Below are positions 40,063-48,926 of a DNA stretch of 64,000 nucleotides, in pieces. The stretch covers positions 124,001 through 188,000 of the forward strand of contig PXUA01000005.1 of the NCBI GenBank assembly GCA_003022435.1. Direction: 5' to 3'. Below the pieces are notes generated by a model. The model did not search any database, was not told the DNA's origin, and saw only the letters and a program-made list of their open reading frames with translations. The translations under genes and the position numbers were made by a program. This DNA comes from Bacteroidetes bacterium SW_9_63_38. GTDB taxonomy: Bacteria; Bacteroidota; Rhodothermia; Rhodothermales; Salinibacteraceae. How positions within the stretch are numbered: position 1 is the stretch's first letter; every line of letters starts with the position of its first letter.

Positions 40063-40911
40063 ATGCGTCCTCTCTACGGTCTCTTCGTCCTCACTTTTCG
40101 GGAGCTCTGGGCCAAACGGATCGTTCTCGGCCTGTTTGTCATCAGCTCGCTGCTACTAATCGGCATTGCCCTCGCGCTCAATCTCGACGTGGTCGAGGGG
40201 TCCCTCCAAGGGCTGCGCGTGTTCGGCGAAGAATCGTCCGGGTCGGGGCCGTCCCCCCAATCGCCGCAGTCGATGTCGCTGACGGGCATTGTCGTCGCCG
40301 TGGAGTCGGTCGTGGCCGGCGCTGCCTACTGGATTGGCATTCTGCTCGCGCTGTTTGCCTCAGCCGGTCTCTTCGCGGACCTCCAGGCCGCCGGTCGGGC
40401 CGAACTTCTGTTTTCGAAGCCGGTGCACCGAGTCACCGTCCTGACCGGGCACATCCTGGGCGTGTGGACGGCCGTCGCTGCCCTGGTGGGGTACCTCATG
40501 GGCGGCACCTGGCTGATCATGTCCATAAAGTCCGGGGTCTGGAACGCGCGCTTCCTGCTCTCGATCGTGATCATAGTAGGCATGTTTGCGGTCATGTACG
40601 CGGTCATGATGCTCGTGAACGTCTGGAGCGAAAGCACAGCGCTCACACTGATCGTCGCGTACGGACTCATTTTTCTCTCCCTGGTGCTGACCGCCGGAAA
40701 TGAACTGACGCCGCACCTGGGCTCCGTGGGCACCGCCGTCTTTTGGGGCCTGTACCACATCCTCCCGAACTTCACGGAGGTGACGGGCATCGTTACCACC
40801 CTGGCCAAAGACCAGCCGGTCTACTCCTGGTATCCCCTCATCTCGTCGCTGCTCTTCGGGGGGACAGCCTACGGCCTGACCGGGTATCTCTTCATGCAGC
40901 AAGATTTGTGA
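40063..40911 (+). CDS. ABC-2 type permease
   Basis: About 282 residues with six predicted membrane helices. The first is LGLFVISSLLLIGIALALNL, followed by a periplasmic Ser/Pro/Gln loop, then helices at AYWIGILLALFASAGLFADL, HILGVWTAVAALVGYLMGGT and others. ABC-2 permeases pair with ATPases such as the one directly upstream. I prefer the ATG at 40063 (MRPLYGLFVLTFRELWAKR), the usual start of this family; the frame is open back to an ATG at 39958. Confidence 0.88.
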   Translation: MRPLYGLFVLTFRELWAKRIVLGLFVISSLLLIGIALALNLDVVEGSLQGLRVFGEESSGSGPSPQSPQSMSLTGIVVAVESVVAGAAYWIGILLALFASAGLFADLQAAGRAELLFSKPVHRVTVLTGHILGVWTAVAALVGYLMGGTWLIMSIKSGVWNARFLLSIVIIVGMFAVMYAVMMLVNVWSESTALTLIVAYGLIFLSLVLTAGNELTPHLGSVGTAVFWGLYHILPNFTEVTGIVTTLAKDQPVYSWYPLISSLLFGGTAYGLTGYLFMQQDL

Positions 40912-41296
40912 TCCGAACTGGGATCGTCCCTTCTCTCCCGGTTATCCTTCTTCCTCCACGTGCACGCTTTTTCGACAGCGTTGCCCGGCAGGGCGGATGA
41001 GCCTGCTTTCAGAGAAAAGGTCCCCTACGGTTTCCCAGCCCTCGATCGCACGGCAATCGCCTCGTGCGACACCCCCCAGCATAGCGATTTTCAAACGTAC
41101 CACTCGCGGCGTACATACGCCCACACGCGCACACGATTCGAGCACGACTGATCAAGATGGGGCAATGAGCTTTTATCCTCTCCCGAGAAGATCTGGTCAT
41201 ACAATCGCCCCTCACGCCGATCGAAGAACGTGGACATTCTCCACGTCTTGTCTCTAGATTGATTTTCCCTTGTCCTCTGCGACGGAGCTGCCCTCC
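40912..41296. other. 385-base intergenic region
   Basis: No gene is supported. A hairpin (ACGTGGA and TCCACGT around 41229-41247) lies about 50 bases before the next start. The rest shows no recognisable element. It separates the ABC exporter pair from the DDAH-like gene. Confidence 0.45.
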
Positions 41297-42190
41297 ATGC
41301 TTTACCGCACTCCGGCCAACATCGACCTCCCTCCCGATCAACGTCCTTCACTTCCCCGTCCCGACCGCGTCCTCCTGACGACGCCGACCTACTACGACGT
41401 GGAGTACGCCATCAACCCTCACATGTCCGGCAATGTGGGAACGGTGAACCGGGCCGCGGCCCTGCAGCAGTGGAAGGCACTCCGTGCTACCTACCAGGCC
41501 CTCGACGTGTCGCCCGTCATTGTAGACGGGCAGCCCGGCCTGCCCGACATGGTGTTCTCTGCGAACCAGACCCTACCGTTTCTACAACCGGACACAAACG
41601 AGCGCGGCGTCATTTTGAGCCGAATGCACTCTGCCGAACGCGCCGATGAGGTTCCCCACTATGCCGACGCGTTTGAAGACGCCGGTTACCGGGTTGAGGC
41701 CCTGCCGTTCGACGAAAATCTGACGTTCGAGGGCATGGGGGACGCGGTCTGGCATCCGGGGCGGTTTCTGCTGTGGGGCGGATACGGCTTCCGCACCCAA
41801 CCGGCGGCCTACGGGGCCATTGCCAATCTGCTGGAGGTTCCAATCCTTCTCCTCGAACTGCAGGATGACGACTACTATCACCTGGACACGTGCTTCTGCC
41901 CCCTCACTCCGGAGCACGTATTGATTGCTCCCGCTGCCTTCAACGACCCCGGACGGGCCCTCATTGACGCCCAGTTCGACACCATCATCGAGGCGCCCGA
42001 CGACGAAGCGCGCCACCAGTTTGCCTGCAACGCACACTGCCCGGACGATACCCACGTGCTCATCCAGGAAAGCTGCGAACACACTATCGATCGGCTCCAG
42101 CGCAACGGCTTCCGTCCCGTCACGCTGGACACGAGTGAGTTCTTGAAAGCCGGGGGATCGGTCTTTTGCCTCAAGCAGATGATCTGGTAG
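41297..42190 (+). CDS. Amidinotransferase/DDAH-like enzyme
   Basis: 297 residues. It belongs to the pentein fold (arginine deiminase, DDAH, amidinotransferase). Conserved blocks are PDMVFSANQT near residue 75, FEGMGDAVWHPG (the E-x-x-D pattern), YYHLDTCFCPL with the catalytic His, and the nucleophile Cys in GGSVFCLKQMIW close to the end. Likely a dimethylarginine or related guanidino hydrolase; the substrate cannot be read. I use the ATG at 41297; a TTG nine codons upstream is open. The glycosyltransferase frame overlaps its 3' end. Confidence 0.85.
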   Translation: MLYRTPANIDLPPDQRPSLPRPDRVLLTTPTYYDVEYAINPHMSGNVGTVNRAAALQQWKALRATYQALDVSPVIVDGQPGLPDMVFSANQTLPFLQPDTNERGVILSRMHSAERADEVPHYADAFEDAGYRVEALPFDENLTFEGMGDAVWHPGRFLLWGGYGFRTQPAAYGAIANLLEVPILLLELQDDDYYHLDTCFCPLTPEHVLIAPAAFNDPGRALIDAQFDTIIEAPDDEARHQFACNAHCPDDTHVLIQESCEHTIDRLQRNGFRPVTLDTSEFLKAGGSVFCLKQMIW

Positions 42191-42240
42191 CGATTGGTGC
42201 CCCCGTCTCATTCTCTCCCACCCGTCACTCCGCCCGCAGC

Positions 42241-42975
42241 GTGCCCGACTCCCCGCTGGTTTCCATCATTATTCCCACGCTCAACGAGGCGTCGGTCCTC
42301 CCTTCCACCTTGGCGACCCTCCAGCAGCAGCCGGAGCCGTTTGAGATCCTCGTTGTGGACGGAGGCTCTACCGACGCCACGACGGCCCGTGCCCGGGCCG
42401 CCGGGGCCACGGTCATCGACGCCCCTCGCGGACGCGGCCCCCAGCTCAACGGCGGAGCTGAACACGCCCGTGCCGACCTCCTGCTGTTTCTCCACGCCGA
42501 CACCCAGCTTCCCCCAAACGGACTCACTCTCGTTCGTAGCGCCCTGACCACCACCGCCGACGCCGGTATCTTCCGACTGTCGTTCGACCGAGACTCGCTC
42601 CTGCTGCGCTTCTACGCATGGTGTACCGGCTGGAACTGGATACGCCTCTGCTTCGGCGACCGCGGCCTCTTTGCCACCCGCGCGGCCTTCGAGGCAGTGG
42701 GCGGCTTCCCGAACTGGCCTCTCTTTGAGGATCTCGAGCTGGCCGCCCGACTGGACGACTACAGCGACTTCCACTTTCTCGACGCTGCAGTTACGACTTC
42801 TGCCCGACGGTTTGAACAACACGGCATGCTCCGTCAGCAGCTTCGGAATCTATACCTCTGGGGTCACTACGTGGCCGGGACGAATCCGCGGCGACTGGCC
42901 CACCTCTATCAGTACAGCGACGCCCCCACTTCTTCCTCCTCCGGAACGGCGCTCCTGCACGCCGACCGCGACTGA
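42241..42975 (+). CDS. Glycosyltransferase, TIGR04283 type
   Basis: About 244 residues. A family-2 glycosyltransferase with VSIIIPTLNEASVLPSTLATL, the VVDGGSTDAT motif and LLFLHADTQLP (the D-x-D region). The segment FGDRGLFATRAAFEAVGGFP is the hallmark of the rSAM/selenodomain-associated transferase 2 class. No radical-SAM or transferase-1 partner is nearby. The GTG at 42241 gives a compact N-terminus; an ATG at 42166 would overlap the upstream gene by 25 bases, which suggests coupling. Confidence 0.88.
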   Translation: MPDSPLVSIIIPTLNEASVLPSTLATLQQQPEPFEILVVDGGSTDATTARARAAGATVIDAPRGRGPQLNGGAEHARADLLLFLHADTQLPPNGLTLVRSALTTTADAGIFRLSFDRDSLLLRFYAWCTGWNWIRLCFGDRGLFATRAAFEAVGGFPNWPLFEDLELAARLDDYSDFHFLDAAVTTSARRFEQHGMLRQQLRNLYLWGHYVAGTNPRRLAHLYQYSDAPTSSSSGTALLHADRD

Positions 42976-43022
42976 TCCAAACTCGCCCGAAGACGGTGTA
43001 CGGCGGCGTGCCGACATGTGAC

Positions 43023-43562
43023 TCACGACCGCACCACGCGCCGAGCGGGATGATCGGGATCGACCTCCGACACGCCGCGGTCCGCCGGATCGCCGTCGCG
43101 ACGCAGGCTCCGGTTCCAAAACCAGATGCCAATCCAAAAGAGCAGTGCAGCCCCCAAACTCATGAAGCAGTTGATGGCCGCGATCCGCATCTGTGTGTCC
43201 ACGACCGGCGTCGGACCGATGGGCTCGGTGATGACAATGGGGATGCTTGCCTCTTTCTGCACCCGCACACGGAGGGTCTCGCGCTCCAGAAGCGGTGGGA
43301 CAATGCCGTGTGGCAGCGACAGCTTCCGACGAGTCAGGGTCTCGCCGTCGGGGAGCGTTGTGCGGAGGCTCGCGTAGTCGTACGTGACATCCGATCGGTT
43401 GCCCTTGTGCATCTCCAGCACCTCAGCGGTGGCCTCCACGCCGTGCAGCTTGGTGGCGTGCAAGTCATAGGCTACCTTCGCCTGATGCAACGAGAGACCG
43501 AAGAACAAGATTGGAGCGAGCCATGCGAACTGCGCAATTCGATGCGGAAGAGAGGTAGCCAC
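43023..43562 (-). CDS. Two-helix membrane protein (DUF3592-like)
   Basis: About 179 residues from a GTG at 43562. An N-terminal helix (FAWLAPILFFGLSLHQAKVA), a periplasmic beta-rich domain of about 90 residues (TAEVLEMHKGNRSDVTYDYAS, then RVRVQKEASIPIVITEPIG), and a C-terminal helix (FMSLGAALLFWIGIWFWNRS). This layout and the extracellular R-V-x-V pattern resemble DUF3592 proteins of unknown function. The frame is open upstream into the HNH gene, but those residues look non-coding. It follows the HNH gene on the same strand. Confidence 0.7.
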   Translation of the reverse strand: MATSLPHRIAQFAWLAPILFFGLSLHQAKVAYDLHATKLHGVEATAEVLEMHKGNRSDVTYDYASLRTTLPDGETLTRRKLSLPHGIVPPLLERETLRVRVQKEASIPIVITEPIGPTPVVDTQMRIAAINCFMSLGAALLFWIGIWFWNRSLRRDGDPADRGVSEVDPDHPARRVVRS

Positions 43563-43659
43563 AAGCAGTGCCGGTTGTGAACAAAACGAGTTCCTTGAAT
43601 GCGCGGGTCCCGCCTGTGATCGGACCGTGTCCGCGCAACCGTTCCTTCGAACGAGAAGA

Positions 43660-44160
43660 TTACGAGAGGAATAGGTACGGACGCCAGTCCTCATCGACCG
43701 ATCCGGCAAAGTCCCGCAGAAACATGACATAACTGGGCCGGAATGGCTCCCGCGCCAACGTCATATCTGCTTCTTCCGGCGTGCGATCACCTTTCCGGTT
43801 ATTACACGATACGCATGCCGCCACGAGGTTTTCCCATGAGTCTCGACCTCCTCGAGACTTCGGGACCACGTGGTCGATTGTGAGATTGCGCTCAGTGCCA
43901 CAATACTGACAGGTGTGCTGATCGCGCTTGAGCACATTCTTCCGAGAAAGCATGACCCGCTTGTAGGGCACCTGCGCGTACTGCTTCAGGCGCACAATAC
44001 TGGGCCAGGGCATCTTGGTGCTCGGCGAGCGGACGTATTCCCCGTCCACCGACTCGACAAGATGCACCTTTTGCAAGTGGATAAGAATCACGGCCCGCTG
44101 GACACTGCAGACCGTGAGCGCGCTGTAGTCTTGATTCAAAACGAGAACATGTCCGTTCAC
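43660..44160 (-). CDS. HNH endonuclease
   Basis: 166 residues. The N-terminal stretch VLVLNQDYSALTVCSVQRAV and the zinc/HNH core are diagnostic: HTCQYCGTERNLTIDHVVPKSRGGRDSWENLVAACVSCNNRKG, with two C-x2-C pairs and the catalytic His/Asn. This chromosomal HNH family is common in bacteria and is not part of a known restriction system here. Start is the GTG at 44160, where family similarity begins. Confidence 0.9.
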   Translation of the reverse strand: MNGHVLVLNQDYSALTVCSVQRAVILIHLQKVHLVESVDGEYVRSPSTKMPWPSIVRLKQYAQVPYKRVMLSRKNVLKRDQHTCQYCGTERNLTIDHVVPKSRGGRDSWENLVAACVSCNNRKGDRTPEEADMTLAREPFRPSYVMFLRDFAGSVDEDWRPYLFLS

Positions 44161-44730
44161 AGCACGTCCCCCCCTCGTCGCGAACGGACCCGTGACCTCA
44201 GTTTCGCGAGAGTACACTGAAAACGGGATTGTACGATCATTCCGCACACTGGGATAAACGTTCTGAAGAGTGCACCTCCCCGGAGATCCGGTTTGTTAGC
44301 ATCAATGGAAACCAGAAGTATCGCTCCGCTACTTATAACGGGGCAGGAATTTGTGAGTAGGTCCAGCTTTCTCTATTGAATGATTCATTCTTTGTTTCCA
44401 GTTGCTACAGGGAGCCTTCACGACCCCCTGAGGATCACAGGAACGATACACGATCCTTCCGTCCGCCGAGGGATCATCCGGACTGTGCCGGAAACTCACT
44501 CCGGCGACTGTTTCTACTCAGCCTCGTCCTCGCCGGACTGGGCGCCGGGCTCGAAGGATTCGGATTAGCCTCCTCGTTCCGTTTCTGGATAGCCGGCTCC
44601 TCCTGGGCGCGGCGCCGTTCCGTACCGGGTTTGAGTTCGGCAGCCTTCAATTCGGGACAGGTCTGCCCCAAGGCCCGCCTCTTGCAAATCCTGAGTGGCG
44701 GTGAGACGGATGCCGACGTTGCGGACAAGT
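44161..44730. other. 570-base region without an intact gene
   Basis: The part next to the HNH gene is its upstream region. From about 44520 to 44730 the minus strand encodes a Pro/Arg/Glu-rich frame (AELKPGTERRRAQEEPAIQK) that could be the end of an eroded protein, but I cannot assign it. It adjoins the rfbF remnant, so it is probably more gene debris. Confidence 0.5.
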
Positions 44731-44734
44731 GGTG

Positions 44735-45015
44735 TGGCATACGTCCCTTGCGACCGGTAAATTCGATGAGAGGACTGTGAGGTCGACGTTACTGACTCCG
44801 TCGTCGTAGGCCAGACAAGCCAGACAAAACGTCTCGTCCCACACACGCCTGTACCTGCTTGCGTCGTCCGCCCGTCATGGTGTTCTGCCCGGTGTCGATC
44901 AGTGTGACGGTCCAGGGCTCGCAGTGGTTGCGGAAAATCATCTCCGTGTCGGTGGTAAAATCGAGCGAGACCTCCGAATGGAGGCGACGATACTCCGAGA
45001 AGTGCTGCTTGGTGA
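44735..45015 (-). pseudogene. rfbF: rfbF fragment, central part (glucose-1-phosphate cytidylyltransferase)
   Basis: Starting right at the insertion site, the minus strand encodes ITKQHFSEYRRLHSEVSLDF, then EPWTVTLIDTGQNTMTGG, and, after a frameshift, DETFCLACLAYDDGVSNVDL. This is the RfbF pattern (YFSEYRRLH.., VTLVDTGLNTMTGGR, DETFCLTYGDGVSDVDL). RfbF makes CDP-glucose for dideoxysugars in O-antigen. At least two frame changes are present and the last third of the gene is missing. The 5' part lies beyond the IS at 46420-46580. Confidence 0.82.
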
Positions 45016-45023
45016 TCTCTCCC
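45016..45023. repeat. 8-bp target-site duplication, left copy
   Basis: TCTCTCCC here and at 46412-46419 flank the IS exactly. Joining the flanks across one copy restores the rfbF reading GHKGE-ITKQHF. Confidence 0.88.
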
Positions 45024-46411
45024 GATCAAGTCCCGAAAGTTGTGTAATTAGCGTTCTGCCAGGATGCGAGGTTAGGCCGCCACAGGGGCGGGTTCAGTAG
45101 ACGCTTCGACTTCCGGGTCTGGAGCTTGGTGCGACTCTTTCCATTCGAAGAACGCGTCCATGGTCAGGTACCGTCTGCCGGTATACCACTCTTCATGCGT
45201 TTCCGCACAGAGAGCACTGACGAGTCGCTTGACGGACTCCAAATTCGGGAAGATGCGGATGACCTTCTCGCGGCGTCGGATTTCCTCGATGAAGCGCTCG
45301 ACCATGTTGGTCGTTCGAAGCCTGCGCCGATACTTCCCCGGCAGGGCCAGCACAGCAGTGGCGTCGAAGAGTCCATCTTCAAGCACCTCAAGCGCAGCCG
45401 GTGCGTTCTCCTCGATCTCTCCGGAGACTTCCTCGAACTGCCTCTGCATATCGCTCTGCGAGGAGGCCTTCAGAAGCTGATCCAGGATCTGGTGCATTCG
45501 ATCGCGGTAGCTTGAAGGCGTCTGGTCAATCACGTTCCGGCGGAAGTGCGCCTGACATCGCTGCCAGATGAGACCGGGGAAGGCTTCTCGAAGTGCCTGG
45601 ACGAGCCCTTCATGGGCGTCGCTGGTGGCTACCTCGACGCCGGAGAGGCCTCGACGCTTGAGCTGGCCGATGAATCGGCGCCACCCTTCGGCGGTCTCCC
45701 CAAAGGCCGTCTCAAGGCCGAGAATCTCCCGCTGGCCCGCCTCATTGATGCCGACTGCCAGCATTACGGTCGTCGAGCGCACTGCTCCTTGACGTCGAAC
45801 CTTCAGGTGCATCGCGTCCAGCACCAAGAACGGATAGCTCTTCTCCTGCAGGGAGCGAGAAGCCCAAGCTTCAACCTGTTCGTCTAGCTCGCCGGTGAGC
45901 CGAGAAACTGTCGACTTGCTGAACTCTCGCCCACAGAGCTCGGTGGTGATCTCTTTCACGCGGCGCGTTGAAACGCCCTGCACAACCATCTGCATCAGGG
46001 CCAGCACCAGCGCCTTCTCTGAGCGCTGATACCGCTGGAAAAGAGCCGTTTGAAACTCTCCTTTCCGGTCTCGGGGTACCTCCAGTTCAATCCTGCCGAC
46101 ACGCGTGGTCAGCTGGCGCTGATAGCTTCCGTTGCGGTAGCCCTGCCGTTCATCAGTCCGCTCCTCGGGACCGGCCCCAAGGTGTTCGGTCATCTCGGCT
46201 TGCAGAATCTGGTTCAGAATCGGCTCTATCAAGGCAGCAATGCCTCGATCCCCGTGGAGCAGTTCTTGGATCTTCTCATCATCGATCGTAATCTCAAAAG
46301 TGGCCATCGTCAGTATGTCGGTTGGTTCGATTGGTCTCGTTTCCAACCTGGCAGAACGCGATGGCATTTTCTATTCTGCCTGCTCAATTACACAAGATTA
46401 TGGACTCAACC
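45024..46411 (-). mobile_element. IS256-family insertion sequence, complete
   Basis: A 1388-bp element with imperfect terminal inverted repeats. The first 26 bases at each end match at 19 positions, including a shared TTGTGTAATT core and AGTCC. It is bounded by an 8-bp direct repeat, the usual size for this family. It carries one transposase gene. Both ends, the duplication and the frame are intact, so it may still be mobile. Confidence 0.9.
45072..46307 (-). CDS. IS256-family (Mutator-type) transposase
   Basis: 411 residues, the normal size. It is a DDE enzyme with the first Asp in YPFLVLDAMHLKVRR, the second in VEVATSDAHEGLVQALREAF, and the Glu in TNMVERFIEEIRRREKVIR. The family signature IWQRCQAHFRRNVI is present. 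The N-terminus has RQGYRNGSYQRQLTTRVGRIE, typical of the DNA-binding region. The start is the ATG at 46307. No lesion is seen. Confidence 0.96.
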   Translation of the reverse strand: MATFEITIDDEKIQELLHGDRGIAALIEPILNQILQAEMTEHLGAGPEERTDERQGYRNGSYQRQLTTRVGRIELEVPRDRKGEFQTALFQRYQRSEKALVLALMQMVVQGVSTRRVKEITTELCGREFSKSTVSRLTGELDEQVEAWASRSLQEKSYPFLVLDAMHLKVRRQGAVRSTTVMLAVGINEAGQREILGLETAFGETAEGWRRFIGQLKRRGLSGVEVATSDAHEGLVQALREAFPGLIWQRCQAHFRRNVIDQTPSSYRDRMHQILDQLLKASSQSDMQRQFEEVSGEIEENAPAALEVLEDGLFDATAVLALPGKYRRRLRTTNMVERFIEEIRRREKVIRIFPNLESVKRLVSALCAETHEEWYTGRRYLTMDAFFEWKESHQAPDPEVEASTEPAPVAA

Positions 46412-46419
46412 TCTCTCCC
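46412..46419. repeat. 8-bp target-site duplication, right copy
   Basis: TCTCTCCC, identical to 45016-45023. It is the second copy of the target duplicated by IS256-type insertion. Confidence 0.88.
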
Positions 46420-46580
46420 TTGTGCCCACAGCAGATGACGAAGTCATTGAGGCCGTGGACGGAGTAAATCTCTACGATATACCAGAGGATAGGCTGCTCG
46501 CCAATGTCCACCATTGGCTTGGACGCACAGCCGTCTCCGCAGATAGACGAGCCCCGAACCCGCTGGCGAGGCTGCTCCCC
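46420..46580 (-). pseudogene. rfbF: rfbF fragment, 5' part
   Basis: The minus strand reads KPMVDIGEQPILWYIVEIYS, then VHGLNDFVICCGHKG, the N-terminal block of RfbF. Just before it GFGARLSAETAV (the GGFGTRLAEETAV nucleotide-binding motif) lies in a different frame, so one base has been lost before the KPMV motif. The initiating region is not recognisable. The IS256 element separates it from the rest at 44735-45015. Confidence 0.82.
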
Positions 46581-46820
46581 TTGACTAAAGCGAGGGGAAG
46601 ACGAAAAAGGAAAGGGGAACCAGAACGCCGACGCTCCCGGCATCATCTGGAAGACCTGCAGAAACGGTGCTTCCCATCGGATTGCCCCAACTCCTGACTG
46701 ATCTGTACTCATCCATTGAAGGGGGGCCGGGGCCTCTTTGAACTAGATGAACACTGTCGAGCGGGAGAGCCCGTCGCAGCGGTCTCCCCGGTCGGTTTTC
46801 AAAACCTCCGGATGTATTCT

Positions 46821-47939
46821 TTACTGCCGGTTGTCGTTCCGCAACTGCTCTCGTACACGTTGCCAGTCGTCGGGCGGATCTGTCTCGAAGTGCATGGTTT
46901 CACCGCTGATCGGATGCGTGAATCCGAGTCGATACGCATGCAATGCCGGATGTGAAAGGGTCTCAAAGATTTGCTGGAAACGAGCTTTCCGCGGCCCGTT
47001 CTGGGTCCCATAGCGGATGGACCGCCCTCCGTACTTGGGATCCCCAACGATCGGGTGATGCTGATGGCTTATGTGGACCCGGATCTGATGGGTACGTCCC
47101 GTTTCCAGTTGAAAGGTGACCGCCGACGTGTTCGGATGGTGCTCCACTGTCTCGTAGTGGGTGACGGCGTGCTTTCCCTGTTCCTCTGGGACGACTGCCA
47201 TCCGCTGGCGATGGTTTGGATCCCGGCCGATCGCGCCTCGAATCGTCCCGGACGGCGGATCGAGATGTCCCCACACCAGCGCCCGATACCGGCGATCTAC
47301 GGTGTGTGCCTTGAACTGCTCGGCCAGCGGCTGGTGCGCACGGTCCCGTTTGGCCACCACCAGGAGGCCGGACGTTCCTTTGTCCAGCCGGTGCACAATC
47401 CCCGGACGTACAACCGGATGATCCGGATAGGCTGGCAACGCATTCACCATCGACAGTCCAACGGCTTCGTCGTTCGCAGCTTCCGGCTCGTCGTCAGCCG
47501 CGACAGACTCCCCGTCCACATGGTGCAGGAGGGCATGCACGAGCGTTCCAGACCGGTGACCGGGGGCGGGATGCACAACCATTCCCGCCGATTTATTGAC
47601 GACGAGGAGATCGTTGTCCTCATGCAAGATGTCCAGAGGAATCGGCTCCGGATCCGCCTGTATCGGGGGTTTCCGGATCAACCGAAATACGATTTCGTCC
47701 CTGGGTTGTACACTGTATGACTTTTGTACGTCATCCCCATTCACCTTGATGTGCCCTGTACGGATGGAGCGCTGGACCTTCGTTCGAGATGCTGCATCCT
47801 CCGGATAAAACCGAGTCAGGTACTTGTCAATCCGCGGCTCAGCGTCCAAAGAGTCCGGAACGACAACTTCGACCGTCTTTCCCTCTCGGGTAACCTCTGC
47901 CTTGAATGTGTTCTGTTCAAAACTGTCCGGAGTGGACAT
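46821..47939 (-). CDS. rluD: 23S rRNA pseudouridine synthase, RluD type
   Basis: 372 residues. An S4 RNA-binding domain (RIDKYLTRFYP, VQRSIRTGHIKVNG) precedes the synthase domain. The catalytic Asp is in GIVHRLDKGTSGLLVVAK and the family motifs VVNKSAGMVVHPAPG and TGRTHQIRVHISHQHHPIVGD are present. The length is slightly above normal because of a 30-residue insert (SVAADDEPEAANDEAV) rich in acidic residues. The gene lies downstream of tRNA-Ser. The start is the ATG at 47939. Confidence 0.95.
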   Translation of the reverse strand: MSTPDSFEQNTFKAEVTREGKTVEVVVPDSLDAEPRIDKYLTRFYPEDAASRTKVQRSIRTGHIKVNGDDVQKSYSVQPRDEIVFRLIRKPPIQADPEPIPLDILHEDNDLLVVNKSAGMVVHPAPGHRSGTLVHALLHHVDGESVAADDEPEAANDEAVGLSMVNALPAYPDHPVVRPGIVHRLDKGTSGLLVVAKRDRAHQPLAEQFKAHTVDRRYRALVWGHLDPPSGTIRGAIGRDPNHRQRMAVVPEEQGKHAVTHYETVEHHPNTSAVTFQLETGRTHQIRVHISHQHHPIVGDPKYGGRSIRYGTQNGPRKARFQQIFETLSHPALHAYRLGFTHPISGETMHFETDPPDDWQRVREQLRNDNRQ

Positions 47940-48061
47940 TATCAGATATATGGGGGCTGTACGTGAAATGCCTCCACGAGGGCAAAGACGGATAGAACAA
48001 GACGAACCCCGTCCTACAAAGAGAAACCCCGACCAGGAAAGGGCCCGGCCGGGAGAGTACG

Positions 48062-48151
48062 CGGTGGGGGAGGGATTCGAACCCCCGGGACCCATAGCGG
48101 GCCCTCCGGTTTTCGAGACCGGTGCATTCAACCAGGCTCTGCCACCCCACC
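48062..48151 (-). tRNA. tRNA-Ser (anticodon CGA)
   Basis: A 90-base tRNA with a 7-bp acceptor stem (GGTGGGG/CCCCACC), an anticodon stem CCGGT/ACCGG around CTCGAAA (anticodon CGA, codon UCG), a long variable arm and the T-loop GGTTCGAATCC. The long variable arm and the anticodon identify a serine tRNA. CCA is not encoded. It lies between the gldN-position gene and rluD on the same strand. Confidence 0.96.
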
Positions 48152-48230
48152 TAACTTTTTTCAGAATCAATCCTCGGCTCCGCAGATCTGCGAAAGCAAC
48201 TCCTTGTCGCCGATCCCAAAAGGCGGATCG

Positions 48231-48869
48231 CTACATCGATTCGTAGGTGAGGCGCTGAATTTTCTGAACGAGCTGACGTTTCTTCCGCTTGAACCCTTCC
48301 CGGACGGTTTGGCCGGCTATTTCCACGATCTTACCGTCTTGGACCAAGCGTGCGAAGGCAAGCTGATCACTAAATGTCTTCAGCGCCGCCTCATTCGTCA
48401 CCAGTGTCGTGCCTTTGTTTTCCAGAATGTTTCTCACCCACGGCTCAGAGGCATCCACGTACAGCATTTGGATGTCCTCTTCCGCCCCCCCCGGGGGTCT
48501 GTATACAAACTGAAGACTCTCGACTGACTCCTCAAATCCTCGGTTTTGAATTTCGAACCGATAGTCAATGAAAACAAAGTTTGCACTGGTCAAACCAATC
48601 CCCTGCTCGTTAATCAGCTTGTCACGGAGAGTAGAAAGCGACAACTTCTTACTCGCCTCTTCGGTCCGCTTGACCTCGACCTCACCCTTGCGTTCAATCA
48701 CTTGAACCAATGTATCCAGGAGTGCACGAGTAGGACTGTCCTGTTTAATTTCGGTGAGAAGCTGGGAGGTTTGAAGCCAACGTTGTGCAGTTGCCTCCGG
48801 AGCCCCCATCGCCAGGCACCCAATGCCCAGCAGAAAAAGTGTCAGAACCCTGCGAGCTGACTGATTCAT
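48231..48869 (-). CDS. Exported protein in the gldN position
   Basis: 212 residues with a signal peptide (VLTLFLLGIGCLAMGAPEATAQ). The mature part is mixed alpha/beta with NFVFIDYRFEIQNRG and LQFVYRPPGGAEEDIQ, then a basic end (EGFKRKKRQLVQK). It is directly downstream of the GldM-like gene, where GldN sits in the canonical operon. It is shorter than typical GldN (about 300 residues) and lacks motifs I can identify, so the GldN role is inferred from position only. Confidence 0.72.
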   Translation of the reverse strand: MNQSARRVLTLFLLGIGCLAMGAPEATAQRWLQTSQLLTEIKQDSPTRALLDTLVQVIERKGEVEVKRTEEASKKLSLSTLRDKLINEQGIGLTSANFVFIDYRFEIQNRGFEESVESLQFVYRPPGGAEEDIQMLYVDASEPWVRNILENKGTTLVTNEAALKTFSDQLAFARLVQDGKIVEIAGQTVREGFKRKKRQLVQKIQRLTYESM

Positions 48870-48926
48870 GATGTTGGAAGCTGGTTGTAGAGTCGAAAAA
48901 CAGGCGTCCTCCCGAACTCTCTCCAC

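Noticed and set aside
44565-45029. 154-residue minus-strand frame next to the IS
   Set aside because: It is the wrong frame of the rfbF remnant; the RfbF-like residues lie in two other frames.
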